Source of the DNA: Myxococcales bacterium
Lineage (GTDB): Bacteria; Myxococcota_A; Polyangia; Palsa-1104; SHYY01
DNA: 49,904 nt
Direction of reading: 5' to 3'
Assembly: GCA_009692555.1 (NCBI GenBank)
Contig: SHYY01000018.1
Coordinates: 1-49,904, forward strand
In this document: piece by piece, positions 24,124-35,994 of the stretch
How positions within the stretch are numbered: position 1 is the stretch's first letter
Layout of the letters: the number at the start of each line of letters is the position of its first letter
Notes under the pieces: generated by a model
Told to the model about the DNA's origin: nothing
Databases searched by the model: none
The model's input: only the letters and a program-made list of their open reading frames with translations
Translations under genes and position numbers: made by a program

Positions 24124-24940
24124 TGCTGAGCGACTTCAGACCGGTGCGGAAGCGGACCAGGATCGAGCCGCGGAGCACGTTCTCGATCTTGCCGCGCCCG
24201 TGCTCGGCGTGCTGGACGATCTCGCCCGCCTTGTAGCGCTCGCGCACCACGAACGGACGCACCACCGTGGCCTCCGCGAGCTCCTTCTGGAGGGCGAAGC
24301 GCTCCTCCTCCTTCTTCCGCGCTTCCATCTCCTGGCGCGACGGCTTGTAGGTCGCGGCAGTGGTGGCGGCGACGATGGGGGAATCCTTCGATCGCGCGGG
24401 CGTGACCCGGAAGCCGTGGCGCGCGTTGCACCCCTGGCAGATCACCTGCTTCGGCTTCCCGTCGACCAGCGCGAAGATGTGGTGCTCGGTCAGGCCGGCG
24501 CAGGTGCCGCACCAGGCCTCGATCTCGCCGCCCACGCGCAGGTGGGGTGTTTCGCCCCGCTTGATGTTCACCGCGTCGCGTCGCGGCTCGATCGATTTCG
24601 ACGGCGTGCGCTGGAGGAGGAACGGCCAACCGCCCCCTGCGGGGACGTCGGAGGCGTTGGCCACCGACTGTCCCGCGCTCTTCTGCGGCAGCTTGCTCGC
24701 CTGCCGGCGCAGATCGGTCACCCGGCGACCCGTGGTGCGCTCGACGTGGCCGCGCTGGGATTCGGGGATCTCGGTGACGATCGCTGCGTACTCGTCGGCG
24801 ACCGCGGCGATGGTGCGGTGGGCGCTGATGACCTCGTCGGTGGTGGGGTTCTCGGCGTCGAGCACCTTCACGATCAAGTCCGTCGCGTCGATGATCTTTT
24901 CCGATAGGTCGTGGAGTTTGCTGCGGATGGCCTCGTCCAA
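24116..24940 (-). CDS. Zinc-ribbon protein with C-terminal RNAP-binding-like motif
   Basis: A 274-aa protein. The N-terminal 75 residues are helical. WCGTCAGLTEHHIF followed by VICQGC is a four-cysteine zinc ribbon near residues 140-170. The C-terminus (YKAGEIVQHAEHGRGKIENV, then LVRF) resembles the small beta-barrel 'G-x-x-V-x-H-x-x-x-G-x-G' domain found in CarD- and UvrD-tail-like proteins. A transcription-associated role is inference. The start is a TTG at 24940 with GGAGG upstream. The gene is convergent with bioA, overlapping it by 8 bp. Confidence 0.6.
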   Translation of the reverse strand: MDEAIRSKLHDLSEKIIDATDLIVKVLDAENPTTDEVISAHRTIAAVADEYAAIVTEIPESQRGHVERTTGRRVTDLRRQASKLPQKSAGQSVANASDVPAGGGWPFLLQRTPSKSIEPRRDAVNIKRGETPHLRVGGEIEAWCGTCAGLTEHHIFALVDGKPKQVICQGCNARHGFRVTPARSKDSPIVAATTAATYKPSRQEMEARKKEEERFALQKELAEATVVRPFVVRERYKAGEIVQHAEHGRGKIENVLRGSILVRFRTGLKSLSIM

Positions 24941-25024
24941 AGGGCTTCGCCTCCGATGTCGCCCCGCCTTCTATCACGGAGCATCGGACGGGGCTAGTGG
25001 CTTGCTAGTGGCTCTGCTACTCGA

Positions 25025-26254
25025 CTAGTGGGGCTCGTCCACCACCGTCACGTACGACCGGAACTGCGAGGCGTACACGCGCTCCTGCCACGCCACGGCG
25101 ATCGCCCCTGACCCGGGCGCGGCGGCGAGGCGACAGCTGGTGATCTCGGCGCGCGAGAGCCGTGGCACGCGCCGCGCCGCGCCGATCGGGAAAAGGTCGC
25201 CGCCTCCGAGGAACACCAGGGTCAGCTCGCCCTGCGGGTCGCGCGCGCAGGCGACGAAGCGCGGCCCGTCGACGGCCACGTCGGGGACCATGCCGAAGGT
25301 CGGGATGCTGGTGTTCTGGCGCTGCTCCTTCTGCGCGAAGCCACCGACGGAGACCACCCACACCGGGGCGCCGCCGCCCGGGCCCGGGACCTGCGCGACG
25401 ATCCCCACGTCGGCGGCCCGCGCCACGGCGCGCGGCACATGGAGGATCTCGGGGATGTCGACGCGCCGGAGCTCGACGCCGCGGAGCATGGGCGTGACGT
25501 GCAGCTCCCGCTCCCGCCAGAAGAGCAGCGTCGCCTCATGCATCGTCACCACCGCCACCTCGCTGGCGAAGCTCCTCTGGGTCTGCAGCAGCGACGGGCG
25601 GCAGGAGTCGCTCGGCGGCCCGCCGGTGAGGTCGATGCGGTGGCAGAAGACATTGTCGGAGACCAGCGCGGGCGGCGCGCCGAAGGTGTAGGCGAGCACG
25701 ACGCCGCGGTTCGGACCGAGCGCCACCGACGGCGCGCTGAAGCCGAAGGGCGCCTGCGCGGTCGGCTCGCTGCGGGTGAAGTGGACCATCGGCTTGCTCT
25801 CGCCCGGCGCGAGGCTGACGAGGTGCAGCAGCGCGCCCTGGTCGGAGTTCTTGCGGAGGGCGATCACGTGGCGGCCGGCGCCCGGATGGTAGAGCACATC
25901 GAACGCGACATCGCCGATCTCGGAGAGCACGGTGAGGTCGGTGCCGGCGGAGGTGAAGTGCAGGCCCGGCGGCTGCGCAAGCCCCGCGCTGTTCTGCTGC
26001 CAAAAGGCGCCGAAGCGCGTGCCATCCCAGACCGGCTGCGGCGCGGCCGTGCCGTCGGAGGAGACGCCGAGGAGGAGCGGGGGATCGGGCTGTCCGTCGG
26101 CGATGCAGAGCTGCTGCCCGCAGCGGTAGCCGCGTGGGCACGCGCCATCCCCGCAACGGAAGGGGGAGCTCCCCTGCGGGCCGAGGTCGGGCTGGTAGCA
26201 GCCCGAGGCCAGCAGCGCTCCCGCGAGCGCGGCGGCTAGTTCCAGGATCCGCAT
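25025..26254 (-). CDS. Lipoprotein, last gene of kinase operon
   Basis: A 409-aa lipoprotein starting MRILELAAALAGALLASGC. A short Cys-rich module (FRCGDGACPRGYRCGQQLC) follows the lipobox, then about 350 residues of strand-rich sequence that looks like a beta-propeller or sandwich (repeated VxxVAVDGPRFVACARD-like strands). The ATG at 26254 overlaps the TGA of the PEGA gene by one base (TGATG), which decides the start; MDPLL at 26269 is possible. Fourth gene of the kinase operon. It may be a surface sensor or output; not shown. Confidence 0.75.
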   Translation of the reverse strand: MRILELAAALAGALLASGCYQPDLGPQGSSPFRCGDGACPRGYRCGQQLCIADGQPDPPLLLGVSSDGTAAPQPVWDGTRFGAFWQQNSAGLAQPPGLHFTSAGTDLTVLSEIGDVAFDVLYHPGAGRHVIALRKNSDQGALLHLVSLAPGESKPMVHFTRSEPTAQAPFGFSAPSVALGPNRGVVLAYTFGAPPALVSDNVFCHRIDLTGGPPSDSCRPSLLQTQRSFASEVAVVTMHEATLLFWRERELHVTPMLRGVELRRVDIPEILHVPRAVARAADVGIVAQVPGPGGGAPVWVVSVGGFAQKEQRQNTSIPTFGMVPDVAVDGPRFVACARDPQGELTLVFLGGGDLFPIGAARRVPRLSRAEITSCRLAAAPGSGAIAVAWQERVYASQFRSYVTVVDEPH

Positions 26255-27482
26255 CAGAAGCGGATCCATGGCGGTGCGAGGGCGATCGGCGCGCGCGTGC
26301 GTGCGGCCCGCTGTTCGCCCGGGCGGGACGGCCACGCGAAGAGGATCGCCCCCACCGCGACCGCGACACCGCCGATCGCCAGCGCGGCGATCGACGCCGC
26401 GGCGTAGGCGCGACCGGAGGAGTCGAAGCTGCTCACCGACGAGAAATCGATGGTGGGCAGCCCCGTGCCGGGCTCCCGCGTGCTGGCGCCCGCGAGGTGA
26501 TCGGCCGCCGCGCCGGCCTGCCACGCCAGGATGGCGCCACCGGTCAGCAGCAGCACGCCGACGCCGAGCAGGGTGTAGCGGGCGATCACCTCCGGTGGCG
26601 GGCCGGTGCGGGCGAGGGCGAGGGTCACGTTGGCGATCTCACCCTGGGCCGCGTCCACGTCCTGTGCGAGGCTGGTACCGCCGCTCCGGAGCGTGACGTG
26701 AATCCGCCCCGGCGCGACCGGGATCGCGTCCGTGATCGGGACGGTACCAGCGGGTTTTCCGTCGACGAACACCTCGGCGCCAGCAAGCGACGATGTGATC
26801 CGCAGCGCGGCGCGGTGGGCAGGCAGGCGGAGCGCGGAGGACGGTGAGCCGGTGGGCGGCGCGGTGGCGATCACCTCGCCCTCGTCGACCAGCTCGGCCC
26901 GCAGCGCGAGCGTCGCCGAGGGGCGGGCGAACTCGCCGGGCAGATGGGCGGTGTACCTCCCATCGGGGCGACGCGCCATCGGCAGGGTGGCCGAGAGCCC
27001 GGCGCTCTCGTCGGTGACCACCATGCGCACCACCAGGCCCGCGAAGGGCGCGGCGACCGACGCCGTGAGGTCGAGCGCCCGCGCGGCCACCTCGGGGACC
27101 ACCGCCGGATCGAGGTGGATCGAGGCCGCCGCCCGCCTCTCCGCCCGCTCCGCCTCGCGGCGCGCCGCCTCCTCGAACGCCTGCTGCAACCGCGGCGACA
27201 GGTCACGAGGCGGGCGCAGCGACGGGGCGAGCCGCAGCGCGCGGCGGATCGCGAGCACCGCCTCCTCGGCCCGCCCGAGCGCCACCTGCACGTACCCCTC
27301 GAGGAGCCACGCCTCGCCGAGCTCCGCGGCGCGCGCATCGGGAGCCCGCCGCGCCTGCTCGAGCGCGATCAGCGCCTGGTCGTATTCGAGCCGTTCGAAG
27401 TGGCGCCGTGCGTCGTCGAGCGGCGCCGCCAAAGCGGGGGCGGCGAGCGCGAGCAGCACGAAGAGAGGCGCGCGCGCCGATC

Positions 27483-27486
<4 letters not shown>
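26254..27486 (-). CDS. PEGA-domain membrane protein with N-terminal TPR-like region
   Basis: A 410-aa exported protein: signal peptide ending ALAAPALA, a TPR-like helical region (residues 22-90, DARRHFERLEYDQALIALEQ), a beta-rich middle, then a PEGA-type repeat near residues 230-290 (AEVFVDGKPAGTVP). Two transmembrane helices follow (VIARYTLLGVGVLLLTGGAI and ASIAALAIGGVAVAVGAIL). PEGA domains are surface/periplasmic beta modules also found at the end of the kinase in this operon. The GTG start overlaps the activator stop in GTGA. Confidence 0.8.
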
Positions 27487-28849
<1,363 letters not shown>

Positions 28850-28853
<4 letters not shown>

Positions 28854-30499
28854 GGGGTTCCCTTCCCGAAGTCGAGATGGACCAGCTTGCCCTCGCCGGC
28901 AGCGACGGTGAAGGTGACGCGGCGGGTGCCGAGCGTCGGGTTGCGTGCGACCAGGGTGTGCGATCCCGGGGCGACCTGCACCGGCGGAAGGGGACTCATC
29001 CCGAGGTCGCGGTCGTCGAGCCAGGCGGTGCCCCACGGCTCGATGCGGATGCGCAGGGTGGCGCGCTCGTCGCCGCTCGCAACGGTGGTCGGCGTGGCCG
29101 GCTTCACCGTCGGTGGGCGGTGGGTCGGACGGACGACGGTCGGGAGGGGAGGCGGCTTCGCGGCGACGCCCAGGAGGGGCGGCCGGGCGATCTCTGGGGC
29201 GATCGACGGGGCGGTCGACGGTGAGGCGGCGGTCTTCGGCGCCATCGTCGGTGGAGGGCCCGCGGGATCGCCTCGCGAGGCGAGCATCATGCCGGCCAGC
29301 CCGGCAGCGCCAAGCCCTGCGACCGCAACGACCGGCCATCGGCGTCGCCACGCGGCTGGGGTCGGCTCGACCGTCGCCGGCTCGGCCAGCGGGAGCGCCG
29401 ATGGGCGGGCCGCCACCGTCGCCGGCACTAGCCGGCGTGCAGCAAGCTCGGAGCGCAACGCCGCCCCTGGATCGGAGCCGGTCTCGGTCGCCTCGCGACC
29501 GGGGCCCGCTGTCGTCCCCGCTGGCGTCGCGCTCTCCGGCTCGGCGCTCGCCACCAGCGCGGGCATCATCCCGGTGGTCCGCGACCGCTTCACCTCGCGC
29601 GCGAGCGCCGCCAGCTCGGCCGCGAGATCATGCCGTGGCGCCTGCGCCAGCACGCCCATGAGCTCGGTTCGCAGCTCGCCAGCGGTCGCGAAACGCGCCT
29701 CCGGATCGCGGGCGCAGGCTCGCGCCAGGATCGGCGCCAGCTCCGGCGCCACCAGCGCCAGCGACGGCACGGCGGCCGCGCGCGCGCGCTCGAGCATCTC
29801 GATCTCGTTCTCCCCGTCGATGGCGTACGCGCCGGTCACCAGCTCGTAGAGGGTCAACCCGAGTGCGAAGACATCGGCCCGCCCGTCGAGCGGCTTGCCC
29901 CACGCCTGCTCCGGCGACATGTAGGGGATCTTCCCCTTCAGCGCGCCCGCCTCGGTCTGCGTCGCCCGCCCCGCCGCCTTGGCGATCCCGAAGTCGGTCA
30001 GCTTCACCTCGCCGTGGGTCGAGATCATCACGTTGGTCGGGTTCACGTCGCGGTGGACGATCTCCAGCGGCCGCCCGTCGCGGTCGCGCGCGTGGTGCGC
30101 GTAGTGGAGCGCCGCGGCCATCTCTGCGGCGACGTGCGTTGCAAGCTCGACGCCGAGCGGCCACCCGCGCCGGGCGAGGAACCTCTGGCAGGCGCGCAGC
30201 GACACGCCGTCGACCATCTCCATCGCCAGGAAGTAGCGCCCCTCGGCGAAGCCGAAGTCAAGCGTGGCGACGATGTTCGGGTGAGCGAGCGTCGAGGAGA
30301 GCCGCGCCTCGTCGACGAACATGGTCACGAACGCCGCGTCGCGCGCCCACTCCTTGCGGATCGTCTTCAGCGCGACCTCCTTGTGGAAGCCCGCCGCGCC
30401 CCGCACCGTCGCGCGCCACACCTCGGCCATCCCGCCGGAGCCGAGCAGCTCGAGCAGCTGGTACTTGCCGACCCTCGAGGTGGCTGCAAGCGCCTCCAT
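28850..30499 (-). CDS. Transmembrane Ser/Thr protein kinase with C-terminal PEGA domain
   Basis: A 549-aa Pkn-type kinase. Catalytic domain (about 12-275): glycine loop LGSGGMAEVW, ATP lysine in EVALKTI, HRDVNPTN catalytic loop, DFGIAK and GKIPYMSPEQAWG, all intact. A Pro/Ala/Thr-rich linker leads to one transmembrane helix (WPVVAVAGLGAAGLAGMML, near 390), a second Pro-rich linker, and a PEGA-like C-terminus (WGTAWLDDRDLGMSPLPP) outside the membrane. The ATG is 9 nt after TAGGAT. First gene of the operon kinase, FHA/sigma-54 activator, PEGA protein, lipoprotein. Confidence 0.92.
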
Positions 30500-30508
30500 T
30501 TCGGGTCG

Positions 30509-30514
30509 ATCCTA
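30509..30514 (-). promoter_or_regulatory. -10 element of the kinase operon
   Basis: TAGGAT in ATGCTAGGAT on the minus strand, 9 nt before the kinase ATG. Confidence 0.5.
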
Positions 30515-30535
30515 GCATGCCGAGCGGGTCGACCT

Positions 30536-30588
30536 GAGTGGTCCACCACTCGCCTGCGTCCTCGCGGGTGAGTGCCCGGCCACTCACC
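30536..30588. promoter_or_regulatory. Two inverted repeats upstream of the kinase operon
   Basis: GAGTGGT-CC-ACCACTC (30536-30551) and GGTGAGTG-CCCGGC-CACTCACC (30567-30588) lie 22-75 bp upstream of the -10 element, in the gap shared with a divergent lipoprotein gene. They share a CACTC core. Placement fits operators or activator sites; no binding protein is known. Confidence 0.4.
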
Positions 30589-30701
30589 TGCGCGCCGCCG
30601 ACGGTGCTTGCGCTGCGATCCGCGCCGCTGCGCCGGCTGGCATCGCTCGTGCTCTACGAGGTCTCGTGCGCCACTTGAACCGGCGCCGAGGAGAACCCGC
30701 C

Positions 30702-31820
30702 ATGACGTCCAATCTCTACTCGCTCTCTGTCCGCCTCGTACTCGGGACCGCTCCCTTCCTGTTCCTGGCCGGATGCGGCGGGCAGGAGGGCACCGCGGAG
30801 GAGATCGTGCCGCTCGCCTCCGAGCTCTCGCTCGAGGCCGGCGAGGACGAATCGCCCGCCAGCTCCACTAGCGCCGCGCTGATGCCCAAGGGGCCGCCGA
30901 GCCTGTTCCGCCTCGCCCGCGAGGGGATCCAGCGCTTCAACGGCGATGTGCACGCGGTGTTCGACCGGATCCACGACATCGCGATGAACCAGGAGCCGAC
31001 GATCTCCGAGCCCGGCCGCCGGGTGTGGCTGCGCAAGGACGGTGACTCGATGCTCCGCCTGGTCATCGAGCGGAAGAAGCTCGGCGAGATCGGCTACGCG
31101 CCCGAGGACGAGATGCCGGGCGACGACGCGGTGGGCGACGGGCAGGCGCCGCAGGACAAGAACCTCGTGGCGTGGCGCTTCGCGCTCGAGATGAAGAAGG
31201 TCTCCGAGGAGGATGGCGCGTTCCGGCTGTGCGCCCATGGCCACGTGGTGCGTGTGCAGGGCGAGCCGCTCGGGACCGGCGCGGTGGTGGTGCACCGGGC
31301 GCGCATCGCCGAGGTCAAGCCGGAGCTGGTCGGCTCGCGCGAGCAGCTCGCGGTGCGCTTCGATCACCGGGGCAAGGCGCGCCGCACCGTGATCCGCCAC
31401 CGCGCGCAAGACACCGACGGCAACTCGGTCCGCTCGGCGTGGATCTACCGCCAGTTCGACGGCAAGGCGGGCGTCCTGAAGATGGTCCGCTTCGGTGACC
31501 TGCCCTACACCCCGGTCAGCGGCGGCAAGAACGAGCTGGTGACGCTGCTCTCGCAGTGGCTGCGCACTCCGAAGGGGCTGGTGGCCCGCGCCCACGCCGA
31601 GATCACGCACGGCGACCTCGGCCCCGACAAGGTCCAGATCATCGAGTGCCTGGACGGCATCGACCACCTGGGCTTCCGCCTCGTGCTGCTGAACGACGGG
31701 ACGATCCACAAGCTCGCGTCGATGGGCGACCCGGCCGCCTGCCACCCGTTCAACCGCGACATCCTCCCGCCCGCGCCCGAGGGGGAGAAGCTCCCGCCGG
31801 ACGCCGCCCCCGCGATCTAG
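30702..31820 (+). CDS. Secreted lipoprotein, unknown function
   Basis: A 372-aa lipoprotein: signal ending FLFLAGC, CGGQEG mature start, acidic linker, then a mixed alpha/beta domain (FRLAREGIQRFNGDVHAVFD, GKAGVLKMVRFGDLPYTP). No family recognised. The ATG at 30702 has GAGGAGA upstream and is preferred over 30666 because the signal peptide starts there. It is divergent from the kinase operon. A 10-bp AT-rich hairpin follows its stop. Confidence 0.65.
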   Translation: MTSNLYSLSVRLVLGTAPFLFLAGCGGQEGTAEEIVPLASELSLEAGEDESPASSTSAALMPKGPPSLFRLAREGIQRFNGDVHAVFDRIHDIAMNQEPTISEPGRRVWLRKDGDSMLRLVIERKKLGEIGYAPEDEMPGDDAVGDGQAPQDKNLVAWRFALEMKKVSEEDGAFRLCAHGHVVRVQGEPLGTGAVVVHRARIAEVKPELVGSREQLAVRFDHRGKARRTVIRHRAQDTDGNSVRSAWIYRQFDGKAGVLKMVRFGDLPYTPVSGGKNELVTLLSQWLRTPKGLVARAHAEITHGDLGPDKVQIIECLDGIDHLGFRLVLLNDGTIHKLASMGDPAACHPFNRDILPPAPEGEKLPPDAAPAI

Positions 31821-31830
31821 TGTCCTGTCC

Positions 31831-31854
31831 GAGAAATTCTTTGCAGAATTTCTC
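31831..31854 (+). terminator. AT-rich 10-bp hairpin after lipoprotein gene
   Basis: GAGAAATTCT-TTGC-AGAATTTCTC is a perfect inverted repeat 11 bp after the stop codon. No T-run follows. Its AT content is very unusual for this window. Confidence 0.5.
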
Positions 31855-31872
31855 AGCCAGAACACGAGCCAT

Positions 31873-31960
31873 GATCCCACGGGGCGTGCCGCCCCGCCCC
31901 GTCGGCCCTCCCCCAATCGATCCTGGGGGCAAGCCCCCGTCCGCCTGGGTCCCCACCCCT
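31873..31960. repeat. Second intergenic repeat family, copy b
   Basis: The core 31873-31900 differs by one base from 14234-14261. It continues into a GGGGGCAAGCCCCC palindrome and a C-rich tail not shared with copy a. Confidence 0.55.
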
Positions 31961-32177
31961 GCTTGTATGAACACCCTGTGAAGGAATTCGCGTCATCGGC
32001 TGGAACCTCCGATGATGGAGAAAGACGGAATCCGGGAGAGGGTCGCCGTGCCCTGCTTGAGGCTTCGTCCTCGTCCGTGAGATCGGCGCACTCTGCGAAC
32101 TTCTGTGTCGGGCCACTAGATCCAGCTCGCCAGCCGAGCGAACCGTCACGAAGTTTGCCCCGGCGATCGCCCGCTGC

Positions 32178-32183
32178 TAGCTT
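32178..32183 (+). promoter_or_regulatory. -10 element of lytic transglycosylase gene
   Basis: TAGCTT in CTGCTAGCTT, 6 nt before the ATG; TTGCCC lies 17 nt upstream as a -35. No Shine-Dalgarno sequence, so probably leaderless. Confidence 0.55.
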
Positions 32184-32189
32184 TCGCGC

Positions 32190-34586
32190 ATGTCGCGCGT
32201 CCCGGCGCTCCTGGCGCTGCTCTCGCCCTGGGCCGCTTTCGCCGCGCCGCCCCGGGCGCCCTCCTTCGACCCCGCGCAGGCCGCGCCCTACTTTTCGGAT
32301 CGCGCCACCGGCGCTGGCGCAACCGCGATGGAGCGCTTCCACGTCGAGGATTGGGCCGGCGCCGCGAAGCAGTTCGACGCCTACCTGGCCGCCCACCCAC
32401 GGGCGGATGACCGTCGCCAGGCGGCCTTTCTCGGCGCCTATGCGCTCTCGAAATCGGGCCGCTTCCCCGAGGCAGCGGAGCGCTTCGACGGCCTGGTGAA
32501 GAGCTACCCGCTGCTGGCCGACTACCACCTCGTCTACGCGGCGCGGGCCTGGCTCGCGGCGAAGCGCTTCCCGGAGGCGCTCGAGCGCGCAGCGAAGGTG
32601 GATGTCGCCTCGCCCCTCGACGCCGAGGCCCGCTTCGTCCGCGCCGACGCCCTCGCCGCCGCGAAGCGCACCGCCGAGGCTGCGGCGGCCTACAAGGCCT
32701 ACTTCGACAGCTACCCGAAGTCCTGGCGCGAGCCCGAGGCGCGACTGCGCTTCGCCGAGTCCGTCGCCGAGCTGGGGGCCGAGCGCTGGCCGGAGGCGCG
32801 CGCCATCTACCGCGACCTCTTCGTCCGCGTGCCCACCAACGGGCCGGGACGGGCCGCCGAGGCGCGCCTGAAGGCCCGGGATCCGGGTGCGCTGCGTCTC
32901 ACCGGACCGGAGCGGCTCGCGCGCGGGCTCGCGCTGTTCGAGGCGATGCGCAACCCCGAATCGGAGGCCGACCTCCGCGCCGCGCTCGCCGCGGGAGGGC
33001 TCGACGGAAAGCAGGTCTGCGTGGCGACCTATCACCTCGCGCAGAGCGTGTTCAAGCAGCGCGATCGCCCGCGCGCCGCGGCGCTCTTCGACGAGTCGGC
33101 GGCGGCCTGCGCGAAGGTTCCCGCGGACATCCTCGAGGCCGCGGATCTGCACATGAAGGCGCTCTACCAGGGCGCGCGCTGCCACGCCGCGCGCGGGGAG
33201 GGGCAGGTGGCCGCCGACCTCTTCGCCCGCGCGGAGGCGTCCCACCCGTCGCACAGCTACGCCGACGACGCGCGCCTGCGTCAGGCCGAGGCGTTCGCGG
33301 AGCTCGCCCAAAGAGCCCGGGAGGCCGCAAGAAAAGGCGGCCCCACCGACGGTGGCACAGCGGCCGACTACGAGGCCCGCGGTACCGCGCTGCTGGCCGA
33401 TCTGGCCGATCGCTACCCGGGCGGCGACAACCGCGGCGAGGCGCTCTTCCGCCTCTTCTTCCGCGCGTGGCGCGCCGACCGGATGGACGAGGCGAAGCGC
33501 TGGCTCGACGAGACGCTGGTGAAGGTCCCGCGCGAGGAGGGGTGGTGGGAGGCCGGGCGCACGCTCTACTGGTCGGCCCGCGTCGCCGAAAAAACCGGTC
33601 ACAGCAACGAGGGCGCTGCGCTCTACACCCGCTGCGCGCGCGAATACCCGCTCTCCTACTACGCCCTCCAGGCGCTCAACCGGCTGCGCGAGACCCGCCC
33701 CGCCGACGAGAGGAAGCTGGCCGAGAGCCTGCGCGCTCCCGCCGCGACCCCCGCCGACCTCGCCTGGCACTTCGCCCCGCGAGCGCTGTTCGCCGAGCCC
33801 GCCTTCCTGCGCGGCGTGGAGCTGGCCCGCCTCGGCCTCGGCGGCGAGGCCAGGCGCGAGCTCGCCTCCGTCGGCATCCGCGCTCCCGAGAAGGGCGCCC
33901 CGATCGAGGGCGTCGCCACCGAGGAGCTGCTCTGGCTGGCGAGCGTGCTCTACGATCGCGCCGGCGAGTATGCCCTCTCGCACTGGATCCCGCGCCACGC
34001 CTTGACCGGCTACGCGCGCAGCTGGCCCACCGGCCCCGAGCGCCGCCGCTGGGTGCTCTCCTACCCGCGCGGCTACGGCGACCTGATCGTCCCGAACGCG
34101 CAGAAGAACGGCCAGCCCGAGGCGCTCCAGTTCGCGATCGTCCGCGAGGAGTCGGCCTTCGATCCGCTCATCGAATCGTTCGCCAACGCCGTCGGCCTCA
34201 CCCAGCTCACGCAGCCGCCCGCGAAGCGCTTCTCCCAGGGCCTCCCCTACACCCGCGAGGCGCTCCGCGACCCGGCGATCAACGTCACCATCGGCGCCCG
34301 CGAGCTCGGCTACCTGTGGAAATACTTCGACGGCAGCGGCGCCCTCGCCATCGCCTCCTACAACGCCGGCGAAGGCGCGGTGATGCGCTGGCTGCGCGCC
34401 GCCCCGAAGGACGAACCCCTCGACGCCTTCCTCGAATCGATCCCCTACGACGAGACCCGCGGCTACACCAAGCGCGTCCTCTCCAGCTGGTTCGCCTACC
34501 ACTGGCTCTACGGCACCGGGGACCCCGTCCCGCCTCTGCCCATCGCCGCCGAGTTCCGCAAGCCGAAGCCCGCACCGACGAAGTAG
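32190..34586 (+). CDS. Slt70-type soluble lytic murein transglycosylase
   Basis: A 798-aa exported protein: signal peptide ending AAFAAP, about 550 residues of TPR-like helical repeats (FPEAAERFDGLVKSYP, FPEALERAAKVDVASP) forming the superhelical body, then a C-terminal SLT domain. The catalytic Glu lies in AIVREESAFDP, followed by AVGLTQLTQPPAKR and ASYNAGEGAVMRW. Such enzymes cleave peptidoglycan glycan strands to 1,6-anhydromuropeptides, the substrates imported by AmpG, encoded elsewhere in the window. The ATG is 6 nt from the -10, leaderless by inference. Confidence 0.88.
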   Translation: MSRVPALLALLSPWAAFAAPPRAPSFDPAQAAPYFSDRATGAGATAMERFHVEDWAGAAKQFDAYLAAHPRADDRRQAAFLGAYALSKSGRFPEAAERFDGLVKSYPLLADYHLVYAARAWLAAKRFPEALERAAKVDVASPLDAEARFVRADALAAAKRTAEAAAAYKAYFDSYPKSWREPEARLRFAESVAELGAERWPEARAIYRDLFVRVPTNGPGRAAEARLKARDPGALRLTGPERLARGLALFEAMRNPESEADLRAALAAGGLDGKQVCVATYHLAQSVFKQRDRPRAAALFDESAAACAKVPADILEAADLHMKALYQGARCHAARGEGQVAADLFARAEASHPSHSYADDARLRQAEAFAELAQRAREAARKGGPTDGGTAADYEARGTALLADLADRYPGGDNRGEALFRLFFRAWRADRMDEAKRWLDETLVKVPREEGWWEAGRTLYWSARVAEKTGHSNEGAALYTRCAREYPLSYYALQALNRLRETRPADERKLAESLRAPAATPADLAWHFAPRALFAEPAFLRGVELARLGLGGEARRELASVGIRAPEKGAPIEGVATEELLWLASVLYDRAGEYALSHWIPRHALTGYARSWPTGPERRRWVLSYPRGYGDLIVPNAQKNGQPEALQFAIVREESAFDPLIESFANAVGLTQLTQPPAKRFSQGLPYTREALRDPAINVTIGARELGYLWKYFDGSGALAIASYNAGEGAVMRWLRAAPKDEPLDAFLESIPYDETRGYTKRVLSSWFAYHWLYGTGDPVPPLPIAAEFRKPKPAPTK

Positions 34587-34657
34587 CGCATCGTGATAGC
34601 CGATCCCGCACCCTCGCGTCGCTGACTGCCGAAACCCGCGATCAAGGCCGAATAGTT

Positions 34658-34663
34658 TACAGT
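34658..34663 (+). promoter_or_regulatory. -10 element of phosphatase lipoprotein gene
   Basis: TACAGT in GTTTACAGT, 9 nt before the ATG at 34673. Confidence 0.4.
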
Positions 34664-34672
34664 GGGGCCACG

Positions 34673-35917
<1,245 letters not shown>

Positions 35918-35932
35918 TTTCGGATGCCGTGG

Positions 35933-35938
35933 TACCAT
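35933..35938 (+). promoter_or_regulatory. -10 element of first propeller lipoprotein gene
   Basis: TACCAT in GTGGTACCAT. The paralogue has TACCAT in GTGCTACCAT at 45029-45034. Leaders of both end in a shared GGAGGTCC.CATG, so these genes use Shine-Dalgarno starts. Confidence 0.5.
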
Positions 35939-35994
35939 CCCGCCATCCGCGGCAAGGCATGCGCCCGCGCCACGGACGGAAAATGGAGGTCCCC

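Larger units (their letters stand above)
31821..32189. other. 369-bp gap with hairpin and intergenic repeat
   Basis: No gene seen. It contains the AT-rich hairpin (31831-31854), a copy of the second repeat family (31873-31960) and about 200 bp of lower-GC sequence without clear coding bias, then the promoter of the lytic transglycosylase gene. Confidence 0.6.

Noticed and set aside
30654..34502. 1282-codon minus-strand frame
   Set aside because: Antisense to a lipoprotein and the Slt-type transglycosylase; composition is the mirror of their codon bias.
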